The notes under the pieces: generated by a model
The model's input: the letters and a program-made list of their open reading frames with translations, nothing else
Databases searched by the model: none
Told to the model about the DNA's origin: nothing
Position numbers and translations under genes: made by a program
From: Marinosulfonomonas sp.
GTDB lineage: Bacteria; Pseudomonadota; Alphaproteobacteria; Rhodobacterales; Rhodobacteraceae
Reading direction: 5' to 3'
Assembly: GCA_015494385.1 (NCBI GenBank)
Contig: WGBJ01000339.1
Location: 1-5,484 of the forward strand
Length of the DNA stretch: 5,484 bases
Part shown: piece by piece, positions 1-5,455 of the stretch
How positions within the stretch are numbered: the first letter of the stretch is position 1
How the letters are laid out: each line of letters opens with the position of its first letter

Positions 1-99
1 GTCATATTCGGATTTCGGTTCAGGATTGCGCCACTGGGGTTTCCAGCCCTTGTTGCCGGTCAAACCCTGCCGCAACACCTGCAAACCTGAGAACCGCAT
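1..99 (-). CDS. soxB: Sarcosine oxidase beta subunit, N-terminal fragment (runs off left edge)
   Basis: The minus strand reads 33 codons from an ATG at 97-99 without a stop to the window edge. The peptide begins MRFSGLQVLRQGLTG and continues with NKGWKPQWRNPEPKSEYD. From memory, this closely matches the start of the beta subunit of heterotetrameric sarcosine oxidase, where a LTG-KGWKP-WR-PEPK-YD stretch directly precedes the FAD-binding glycine-rich strand; that strand would lie just outside the window. The family oxidises sarcosine (N-methylglycine) in the cytoplasm to glycine, peroxide and a one-carbon unit that can be carried by tetrahydrofolate. A G-rich ribosome-binding sequence (GGGGGTGG) sits three bases before the ATG. 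The gene lies downstream of gdhA on the same strand after a 107-base gap, so co-transcription or its own promoter are both possible. The usual partners soxD, soxA and soxG would follow beyond the edge. The identification rests on only 33 residues. Confidence 0.8.
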   Translation of the reverse strand, partial: MRFSGLQVLRQGLTGNKGWKPQWRNPEPKSEYD

Positions 100-158
100 G
101 ACCACCCCCGAATTAATTCATATGTACTCAAGCAATTTCAGGGCCGGTTTTCAATGGC

Positions 159-181
159 AAGCGGCAGAAAAACCGCCGCTT
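159..181 (-). terminator. Weak hairpin between gdhA and soxB
   Basis: A perfect 7-bp stem (AAGCGGC / GCCGCTT) with a 9-base loop starts 26 bases after the gdhA stop codon, read on the minus strand. No T-run follows the stem in the minus direction, so this is not a classical intrinsic terminator. An alternative pairing exists (CGGTTTT at 144-150 with AAAACCG at 169-175). It may slow or partly end gdhA transcription, or be an mRNA processing or stability element between gdhA and soxB. I see no convincing soxB promoter in the 100-206 gap. A 10-base palindrome (GAATTAATTC, 110-119) lies just upstream of the soxB ribosome-binding site. Confidence 0.3.
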
Positions 182-206
182 ACCGGTATTATTCGGATCA
201 GACGCC

Positions 207-1637
207 TTACAGCCCCTTGGCCTCGTAGGATTTTGCCACACGGTCAATCGCCACGATATAGGCCGCCGTGCGCAGATCCAGCACATCATCGCGCGCATGC
301 CAGATTTCGCGCATCGACTGATAGGCCGCCCGCATCGTGTCATCCAGCCCCGAGCGCACCAGCTCCAGTTCGTCCGCGCCCTTCAGGTATTTCTTTTTGA
401 AATCCGGACGCATCGACCAGGCATCGCCCAGATAACGGTCCAGCCGCTCCAACTCGTCCACGATCAACTGGTGGCGTGCCTCTTCCTGACGGCGGCCAAG
501 GCGGCCGAAACGGATGTGGCTCAGGTTCTTGACCCATTCGAAATAGGAAACCGTCACACCGCCCGCATTGGCATACATGTCGGGAATGATCACGGTGCCC
601 TTTTCGCGCAAAACCTCGTCGGCCCCGGCGGTGATCGGGCCGTTTGCGGCCTCGATGATCAGCGGTGCCTTGATCCGGTCGGCATTGGTCAGGTTGATCA
701 CCCCCTCAAGCGCGGCAGGGATCAGGATGTCGCAGTCCTGCTCCAGCAGTTTGGCGCCGTCCTCGTCGAAATGCGTGTCCATGAACCCTTTCAGGCCACC
801 ATGTTTGGCCAACCAGACGTGGATCGCTTCGACATCCAGCCCGTCCGGATCATAAAGCGAGCCGTCCCGCTCAATAATGCCAACGATGATCGAGCCATCC
901 TCTTCGGACAGGAATTTGGCCGCGTGATACCCCACATTGCCCAGGCCCTGAACAATAACCCGCTTGCCTTCCAGTTTGCCCTCAAGCCCCGCTATGGCAA
1001 CATCTTCGGGGTGGCGAAAGAACTCGCGCAGGGCGTATTGCACACCGCGCCCCGTGGCCTCGACCCGGCCAGCGATCCCGCCGGCATAGAGCGGCTTGCC
1101 GGTCACACAGGCGCGCGCGTTGATATCGGTGGTGTTCATCCGCGCATATTGGTCCGCAATCCACGCCATTTCGCGTTCGCCCGTGCCCATGTCCGGGGCC
1201 GGCACATTCTGGCTGGGATTGATCAGGTCGCGCTTGGCCAGTTCATAGGCAAAACGGCGCGTAATCGTTTCCAGTTCCTTTTCGTTATATTCGCGCGGGT
1301 CGATCCGCAAACCGCCCTTTGAGCCGCCAAAAGGCGCTTCGACCAAGGCGCATTTATACGTCATCAAAGCGCCCAGCGCCTCGACCTCGTCCTGATTGAC
1401 ACTCAGGGCGTAACGGATCCCCCCCTTGACCGGCTCCATATGTTCGGAATGAACCGAGCGATAACCGGTGAACGTCTTGATTTCGCCGCGTAATCTGACG
1501 CCGAAGCGCACCGTGTAGGTGGCGTTTACCACACGGATTTTCTCTTCCAACCCCGGGGCCAAATCCATGAGCGCGACGGCACGATTGAACATCATATCGA
1601 CGGATTCACGGAAACTGGGTTCGTTTATTGCGGACAT
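207..1637 (-). CDS. gdhA: Glutamate dehydrogenase (Glu/Leu/Phe/Val family), 476 aa
   Basis: This cytoplasmic enzyme interconverts glutamate and 2-oxoglutarate plus ammonium with NAD(P). The N-terminal substrate domain (about residues 30-190) carries the three expected lysines: K71 in VKGGIR, K95 in MTYKCA, and the catalytic K107 in the signature APFGGSKGG. The catalytic aspartate is D149 in PAPDMGTG. The Rossmann domain follows, with VQGLGNVG (229-236). E256 lies near the end of the second strand, which favours NAD or dual use over strict NADP (inference). Conserved EAANGPIT (329-336), IPDMYANAGGVTVSYFEW (351-368) and a C-terminal LDLRTAAY helix (454-460) complete the fold. An insert-like segment at about 378-424 resembles in size and place the antenna of animal enzymes. 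The start is MSAINEP because GGAGAG (1642-1647) sits at good spacing. The frame stays open to 1895, but that upstream sequence looks non-coding. It is divergent from the tad-type genes and upstream of soxB. Catabolic deamination is likely but not proven. Confidence 0.96.
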   Translation of the reverse strand: MSAINEPSFRESVDMMFNRAVALMDLAPGLEEKIRVVNATYTVRFGVRLRGEIKTFTGYRSVHSEHMEPVKGGIRYALSVNQDEVEALGALMTYKCALVEAPFGGSKGGLRIDPREYNEKELETITRRFAYELAKRDLINPSQNVPAPDMGTGEREMAWIADQYARMNTTDINARACVTGKPLYAGGIAGRVEATGRGVQYALREFFRHPEDVAIAGLEGKLEGKRVIVQGLGNVGYHAAKFLSEEDGSIIVGIIERDGSLYDPDGLDVEAIHVWLAKHGGLKGFMDTHFDEDGAKLLEQDCDILIPAALEGVINLTNADRIKAPLIIEAANGPITAGADEVLREKGTVIIPDMYANAGGVTVSYFEWVKNLSHIRFGRLGRRQEEARHQLIVDELERLDRYLGDAWSMRPDFKKKYLKGADELELVRSGLDDTMRAAYQSMREIWHARDDVLDLRTAAYIVAIDRVAKSYEAKGL

Positions 1638-1703
1638 TTTGCTCTCCATAAATGTGGGTGCAGCGGAATCGCGCGCCCTTTGCAATATTTTGACCCTATT
1701 CCT

Positions 1704-1715
1704 GTTTCCGGAAAC
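1704..1715. promoter_or_regulatory. Perfect 12-bp palindrome GTTTCCGGAAAC, with an inverted partial copy at 1824-1833
   Basis: GTTTCCGGAAAC is a perfect palindrome 67 bases upstream of the gdhA start codon. The ten bases CTGTTTCCGG at 1702-1711 recur in inverted orientation as CCGGAAACAG at 1824-1833, about 122 bases away. A symmetrical site in this position fits a dimeric repressor or activator operator for gdhA, and the second half-site could mark a second or looped binding site. The regulator is unknown. Symmetry alone does not prove binding, and a chance 12-bp palindrome is possible. Confidence 0.35.
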
Positions 1716-1730
1716 ATTACACCGGATTTT

Positions 1731-1776
1731 TCGAATCGAATTCTTTACGCAAAGGCACAGCTTCCTGTCGAATCGA
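1731..1776. repeat. Direct repeat TCGAATCGA, two copies 37 bases apart
   Basis: TCGAATCGA occurs at 1731-1739 and again at 1768-1776 in the same orientation, between the two CTGTTTCCGG half-sites. The 37-base offset is close to three and a half helical turns. The second copy merges into the palindrome AATCGATT (1771-1778). These may be binding sites for a regulator of gdhA, of the tad-type genes, or of both, or they may be chance in a short region. Confidence 0.3.
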
Positions 1777-1963
1777 TTAACAGGCGTGAGGAATGGTCCA
1801 AATTTGCCGTTATTGGCGCCAAACCGGAAACAGTTACCCCCTCTAACCTGCTGCAATGAATAAACAATTACATCTTTTTTACTATACCCGAACAATATGC
1901 CCTAATTTTGCCACATCCCGATTATTATATGACCCCGCGCGTGGTGTGTTGCGTGGGTTTATC

Positions 1964-1994
1964 AGTGTCACCTGGAGCGACACTCGGGAAAGGT
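1964..1994 (+). promoter_or_regulatory. Leader hairpin and ribosome-binding site of the TadG-like gene
   Basis: A 6-bp stem AGTGTC (1964-1969) / GACACT (1979-1984) with a 9-base loop lies immediately before the ribosome-binding sequence GGGAAAGG (1987-1994). That sequence is spaced six bases from the ATG at 2001. It fixes 2001 as the start in preference to upstream in-frame TTG (1908) and ATG (1929) codons, which lack such a sequence. The hairpin could influence ribosome access or mRNA stability, but it is short and may have no role. Confidence 0.45.
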
Positions 1995-2000
1995 TACGTT

Positions 2001-3704
2001 ATGAAGTTTAAGCTGCCATCCTCCTTAAAGGATAAAATCGAGTCTGTTGAAACCGGATCCGGCCAACGTGGTTCGGCGTTGTTGAAACAGATGCGGCACT
2101 TTCAAAAAGATGAAAGAGGCTCGATTATCATCTTTTCCCTGTTCATGTTCGCGATGATGCTGATGGTTGGCGGCCTTGCCGTTGACGTCATGCGCGCGGA
2201 ATACCAACGCACCAAAATCCAGTACACTGCCGACCGTTGCGCCCTGAGCGCCGCCAGCCTGAGCCAGCAAATCCCTGCCGCAGAGGTGGTTGCCGATTGT
2301 TTCCAAAAGGCCGATCTGGGCTGGCTGAACCCGACAGTAATTGTGGACCAGACGCTGAACAACAAAAGGGTTCTGATCCACTTGCCCGACCCCAAGATCA
2401 AAACAATCTTCCTGGCTGTTGATTGGTCAAAGGTTTTCAAAATTGGCACCGGTGGCAGCGTTGAATATCTGGCCACACCTGCATCTGCGGCTGCGGTCGA
2501 TGGCGTTCAGCAGGTTGAAATCTCGTTGGTGCTCGACGTATCCGGCTCGATGGCCTGGGACTCGGCATCCGGACGAAAGAAAATCGACGACCTGAAAATT
2601 GCCGCGAAAGAGTTTGTGGATGCGCTTCTGCTGACACGACCGACCCCCGATGCATATTCGATATCCATTATCCCTTATTCTACCCAGGTTACTGCCGGAC
2701 CGGACCTGCTGAACCAGTTTACGGTCACCACGGAACATAACTATTCGAACTGTGTCGATTTTGACGCCGCCGATTATACCACCGCGACGCTTTCAACAAC
2801 GCGACTGATGCAGCGCACGGGATATTTCGAAGTATTTACAAATAACCACGGCGACAAAATAAACTGGGGTTACCGGTCCTGTCCGGAACACAGCACACGC
2901 CAGATTCTGCCCCTTTCCGGGGATATCGCCACTCTCAAGTCGTTTATCGACAATCTGACACCGGAGGGGATGACATCTACGGAAGTCGGACTGAAGTGGG
3001 GTACCGCCCTGCTGGATCCCAGCACACGCCCCGCCATTCAGGGACTGGTTGATACCGGCAAGGTCTCTCCCCTCTTCTCCGGACTGCCTGTCGATTACGG
3101 AAAAGATGGCGTCCTGAAAGTCATCGTTGCAATGACCGATGGCGAGAACACCAGCAGCTATGAATTGAAGCCCGAGTATGCAAGCGGCCTGACAAATGTC
3201 TGGTATTACAAAGCCGGGACCAATGACCACCGCTATTGGGTGTATAATTCCAGCCGAGGCGAATACAGACGATTGTATTTCGATGACAATGCGCAGTTAA
3301 AGTCCAGCAAATGGGTGAACTCCCCGGACTCCAATAGTCAACGCCTGAGCATGCCGGAACTCTGGAAACAGGCAACCCAGACGTTTGTCCTTTATCTGCA
3401 ATATTATGCCGGGTTGGACTGGCGCCCCTGGCAGGACTCCGAAATGACGATGAATAATTTCCAGACTAATGAATATTATGTTGCTGGCGAAAAAGATGAC
3501 CGGATGAGCGCGATCTGTGCAGCAGCAAAAGCCAACAATGTGCTAGTCTACACACTCGGTTTCGAAGTTACCGATGCCAATGCCGCAAAGATGCAAAGCT
3601 GTGCAACAACATCCGCACATTTCTTCCGGGTGGACGGGGTTGATATCGCTGATGCTTTTGCTGAAATCGCGGCTCAGTTGAAAAGCCTGAGACTGATACG
3701 ATGA
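2001..3704 (+). CDS. TadG-like pilus-assembly protein with von Willebrand A domain, 567 aa
   Basis: The N-terminus (1-40) is basic and cytoplasmic. It leads into a TadE/TadG-type motif (DERGSIIIF, 37-45) and one membrane helix (about 41-63, ending GGLAVDVMR), so most of the protein faces the periplasm. A von Willebrand A domain starts at about 171. Its metal-ion-dependent adhesion site is complete: D179-x-S181-x-S183 in LDVSGSM, a threonine at T325 or T327 in EGMTSTEVG, and D380 in VAMTDGEN. The last core strand is NVLVYTLGF (513-521). Two inserts interrupt the domain: about 235-305, with C251 and C294 as a possible disulfide, and about 385-505, unusually rich in Tyr and Trp. The residue at +5 after the conserved Gly40 is Phe, not Glu, as expected for TadG proteins that are not cleaved like pseudopilins. 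Such proteins are accessory parts of Flp/Tad pilus systems. An adhesive or assembly role is inferred. It is first in a three-gene unit and overlaps the next gene by ATGA. Confidence 0.88.
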   Translation: MKFKLPSSLKDKIESVETGSGQRGSALLKQMRHFQKDERGSIIIFSLFMFAMMLMVGGLAVDVMRAEYQRTKIQYTADRCALSAASLSQQIPAAEVVADCFQKADLGWLNPTVIVDQTLNNKRVLIHLPDPKIKTIFLAVDWSKVFKIGTGGSVEYLATPASAAAVDGVQQVEISLVLDVSGSMAWDSASGRKKIDDLKIAAKEFVDALLLTRPTPDAYSISIIPYSTQVTAGPDLLNQFTVTTEHNYSNCVDFDAADYTTATLSTTRLMQRTGYFEVFTNNHGDKINWGYRSCPEHSTRQILPLSGDIATLKSFIDNLTPEGMTSTEVGLKWGTALLDPSTRPAIQGLVDTGKVSPLFSGLPVDYGKDGVLKVIVAMTDGENTSSYELKPEYASGLTNVWYYKAGTNDHRYWVYNSSRGEYRRLYFDDNAQLKSSKWVNSPDSNSQRLSMPELWKQATQTFVLYLQYYAGLDWRPWQDSEMTMNNFQTNEYYVAGEKDDRMSAICAAAKANNVLVYTLGFEVTDANAAKMQSCATTSAHFFRVDGVDIADAFAEIAAQLKSLRLIR

Positions 3705-4264
3705 CACGTAAAATGACAAGTAAACTGCGCCTTTGGGCACGGCATCTGCGCGATAGCGAAAACGGGAACGCAACGATTCAGTTCGTGATCATGTTCCCAC
3801 TTTTCCTGACGCTGTTTCTATCGTCTTTTGAATTCGGCATTTTGATGCTGCGGCAAACATTTCTTGAACGCTCGGTAGACTCGGTTGTCCGGGATTTGCG
3901 GTTAGGCCAGCTTCCTAATCCGACGCATGAAACAATCCGGACTGAAATCTGCAACCGCGCGCCGATCCTGCCGGACTGCATGGAAACCCTTTTGGTCGAA
4001 TTGCGTGTCGTCAGCACAGTTACCTGGACCCCGCTGGCAACCGATGTCGTCTGCAAAGACAAAAGCATTGATATCAACGTCACACCGCCAGACCCCAGTT
4101 TCGTCAATGTCGGCAATGCAAACGAAATGGTTCTTGTCCGCGCCTGTGCCGTATTCCAACCCATATTTCCGACAACAAAATTGGGAATAAGCCTGAAACG
4201 CACCGACCTTGGCGGGTATGCTTTGGTCGCCAATTCGGCATTTGTAAACGAGCCAAGAGGATGA
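3701..4264 (+). CDS. TadE-like pilus-assembly pseudopilin, 187 aa
   Basis: A short basic N-terminus (1-20) precedes NGNATIQFVIMFP (21-33) and one membrane helix (about 25-50, ending EFGILMLRQ), the layout of TadE proteins. The rest is probably periplasmic, with cysteines C84, C93, C118 and C149, four in all and so able to form two disulfides. In Tad systems, TadE and TadF are pseudopilins thought to be processed by the TadV peptidase after a Gly with Glu at +5. Here the matching residue after G22 is Q27, which is unusual and could affect processing. The ATG overlaps the stop codon of the TadG-like gene (ATGA, 3701-3704) and has no strong ribosome-binding site, which suggests translational coupling. 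ERSVDSVVRDLRLG (56-69) is the strongest family-like stretch after the helix. Its exact role in pilus assembly is unknown. Confidence 0.83.
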   Translation: MTRKMTSKLRLWARHLRDSENGNATIQFVIMFPLFLTLFLSSFEFGILMLRQTFLERSVDSVVRDLRLGQLPNPTHETIRTEICNRAPILPDCMETLLVELRVVSTVTWTPLATDVVCKDKSIDINVTPPDPSFVNVGNANEMVLVRACAVFQPIFPTTKLGISLKRTDLGGYALVANSAFVNEPRG

Positions 4265-4836
4265 GTGGTTCATATTTATCAAAAAAGGCCCGCGCGTTCT
4301 GGGAAGACGAGGCCGGAACAGCCGTTATCGAAACGGCTATTATCTTCCCAATGCTCATAACAACGCTTGTTGCAATGACTGTTTATTTTGACGCCTTCCG
4401 CGTCAAAAGTGTCAATCTGAAAGCGGCCTATACCATAAGCGACATGGCTTCGCGTGTGGTCCCGATCCTGACCCCCAATTTTGTTGATGGTCTGGGAACC
4501 ATGTACCAATTCCTGAGTGGAAGCAGCAGCCCCACATGGATCCGTTTGACATTGGTTCGCTTTAAAGAGAATGACCCGGCAATTACTTCGGATGACCAGT
4601 ATATCATCGAGTATTCCTATGGCACCAACGGCCAGCTACCCCAAACAGATGCGACTTTGGTCGACATCAAATCCAAAATCCCGAAGATGGTGGATGGCGA
4701 CACGACATACGTCATGGAAACCCATATGCACTATCAGCCTGCCTTCAATATCGGCTTGAATGCTTATGATCTGGACCATGTGATTATGACACGCCCACGA
4801 TCGGTGCCCGCTTGTTGGGAAACCTGCATCAATTAG
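4261..4836 (+). CDS. Second TadE-like pilus-assembly protein, 191 aa
   Basis: The N-terminus (1-18) has basic and then acidic residues (WEDEAG). AGTAVIETAIIFPML (18-32) and a membrane helix to about residue 44 follow. After G19 the +5 residue is E24, as in a canonical TadE/TadF pseudopilin. The remainder (about 45-191) is predicted periplasmic with no catalytic motif that I recognise. It ends in CWETCIN, so C185 and C189 form a CX3C pair two residues from the C-terminus. They are the only cysteines and could form a local disulfide or pair with a partner. The start codon overlaps the preceding stop (ATGA, 4261-4264). An AGAGG sequence abuts the ATG with almost no spacing, so translation probably depends on coupling. 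It is the last gene of the unit; the hairpin terminator follows 27 bases after the stop. Length and layout fit a minor pilin-like partner of the 187-aa protein. Confidence 0.8.
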   Translation: MSGSYLSKKARAFWEDEAGTAVIETAIIFPMLITTLVAMTVYFDAFRVKSVNLKAAYTISDMASRVVPILTPNFVDGLGTMYQFLSGSSSPTWIRLTLVRFKENDPAITSDDQYIIEYSYGTNGQLPQTDATLVDIKSKIPKMVDGDTTYVMETHMHYQPAFNIGLNAYDLDHVIMTRPRSVPACWETCIN

Positions 4837-4863
4837 GCATAGACCCCGTTCGGAAATATTTTC

Positions 4864-4897
4864 AAAGGCACCGGTTCATTCCGGTGCCTTTTGTTTT
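4864..4897 (+). terminator. Strong intrinsic terminator of the tad-type unit
   Basis: A perfect 11-bp stem (AAAGGCACCGG, 4864-4874, with CCGGTGCCTTT, 4881-4891) has a 6-base loop TTCATT and runs into TTTTGTTTT (4889-4897). This is a classical rho-independent terminator for the plus strand. The T-tract overlaps the stop codon of the convergent gene (4896-4898). Read on the minus strand, the same stem is followed by TTTGAAAATATTT, so it may also work, more weakly, for that gene. Confidence 0.9.
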
Positions 4898-5387
4898 ACC
4901 GGCAACAACTGATTTCATTGTCGGCCAGCATCGCCGCCAGAATTTCCGACATATATTTGGCCTGTGACGCCGCCGTCACCCCGCCAACCCCCACCCGTTT
5001 GCCATAGCGCCACCAGATGCCGGGGGCCCAGGCCTTGTCCTGCGATGTTTTTGTCAGAACGGAAAAACCATTGGATGGCTTTAGCGAAAATGACCCCCGC
5101 ACGACCCCGGTCATATCCTCGACCCGTGCCAGAACCCGCCCGTCAGTGGTGCGCAATTCGTCCCGTGTCAGCACGACCCCGTGCAGCGTTGCCCGCCGCA
5201 TCAGTTCGGCCATCCACAACACCAGCCCCCCCAAGGCAAGCAAGGTGAACCGCCAAGCCAATGACGCGGGTGGTGTGGCCAGTGCGATATAAACCAGCAG
5301 CCCTCCCAACAATGCCAACATCGCCAATCCGGCATAGCGGCGGGTGGTCGACGGCATGACGGTGGCCAGAATTTCGCTGTCAGTCAT
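4896..5387 (-). CDS. Hypothetical two-helix membrane protein, 163 aa
   Basis: I do not recognise a named family. The N-terminus (1-17) is short and polar. Two hydrophobic helices follow, about 18-37 (AGLAMLALLGGLLVYIALA) and 46-63 (FTLLALGGLVLWMAEL), joined by a short loop. After RR at 64-65 comes a soluble region of about 95 residues with alternating beta-like stretches (VVLTRDELRTTDGRVLARVEDM at 71-92, and GFSVLTK). This arrangement resembles small membrane proteins with a bacterial PH-like domain after a helix pair, but that is only an impression. The helix hairpin would put the soluble region in the cytoplasm. The protein ends in SCCR, an adjacent cysteine pair near the C-terminus. The start is well supported by AAGGAG (5395-5400) seven bases before the ATG. 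It converges on the tad-type unit and diverges from the gene at 5456, so it is probably a single-gene unit. Confidence 0.8.
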   Translation of the reverse strand: MTDSEILATVMPSTTRRYAGLAMLALLGGLLVYIALATPPASLAWRFTLLALGGLVLWMAELMRRATLHGVVLTRDELRTTDGRVLARVEDMTGVVRGSFSLKPSNGFSVLTKTSQDKAWAPGIWWRYGKRVGVGGVTAASQAKYMSEILAAMLADNEISCCR

Positions 5388-5398
5388 TCAAATGCTCC

Positions 5399-5426
5399 TT
5401 GGCAAAGACTGTGCCCGATCTATCCG
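5399..5426 (+). promoter_or_regulatory. Possible promoter for the right-edge gene
   Basis: TTGGCA (5399-5404) and TATCCG (5421-5426) are separated by 16 bases and match the -35 and -10 consensus at 5/6 and 3/6 positions. Transcription would begin near 5433, shortly before the ribosome-binding sequence at 5444-5450. The -35 box overlaps the ribosome-binding site of the divergent membrane-protein gene. The -10 match is poor, so this is tentative. Confidence 0.3.
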
Positions 5427-5455
5427 GTTCCACCGCAAAGATCGAGAGGGTTCGG

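Larger units (their letters stand above)
1638..2000. other. Divergent intergenic region between gdhA and the tad-type genes
   Basis: This stretch of about 360 bases holds no convincing gene and must contain the start signals of both divergent units. It is more AT-rich than gdhA, with T- and A-runs near 1871-1910. For the tad side, TATACC (1883-1888) and TATATG (1926-1931) are possible -10 elements, but neither has a matching -35 box at normal spacing. For gdhA, the minus-strand AAAATA upstream of 1680 could be a -10 element, with TTTCCG inside the 1704-1715 palindrome as a poor -35, 17 bases away. The repeats inside the region are listed separately. I found no CtrA-type TTAA-N7-TTAA site and no sigma-54 GG-N10-GC element. 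Confidence 0.6.

Noticed and set aside
26..400. A plus-strand open frame of 124 codons at the left edge
   Set aside because: It runs antisense through the soxB start and the end of gdhA and has a low-complexity Pro/Arg-rich tail typical of non-coding translation.
297..1322. A 341-codon open frame on the plus strand opposite gdhA
   Set aside because: It lies wholly antisense to a clear glutamate dehydrogenase, and its translation shows no recognisable domain. Long antisense open frames are common opposite GC-biased codons.
1777..1791. Possible CtrA-binding site near TTAA at 1777-1780
   Set aside because: CtrA sites need TTAA-N7-TTAA; the bases seven positions on are GAGG, so the second half is absent.
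1638..1895. N-terminal extension of gdhA by 86 residues
   Set aside because: The frame stays open but begins with TTG, has no ribosome-binding site, looks unlike the family, and covers the promoter region. The ATG at 1637 has GGAGAG at good spacing.
1941..1952. Possible sigma-54 promoter in GTGGTGTGTTGC
   Set aside because: The GG and GC pairs are six bases apart instead of the required ten.
1908..2000. Earlier start codons (TTG 1908, ATG 1929) for the TadG-like gene
   Set aside because: Neither has a ribosome-binding sequence, while the ATG at 2001 follows GGGAAAGG. The extra residues (CC-rich) do not resemble a TadG N-terminus.
2025..3375. Several minus-strand open frames of 70-145 codons opposite the TadG-like gene
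   Set aside because: They have no ribosome-binding sites and no family resemblance, and they lie opposite a gene with intact vWA motifs.
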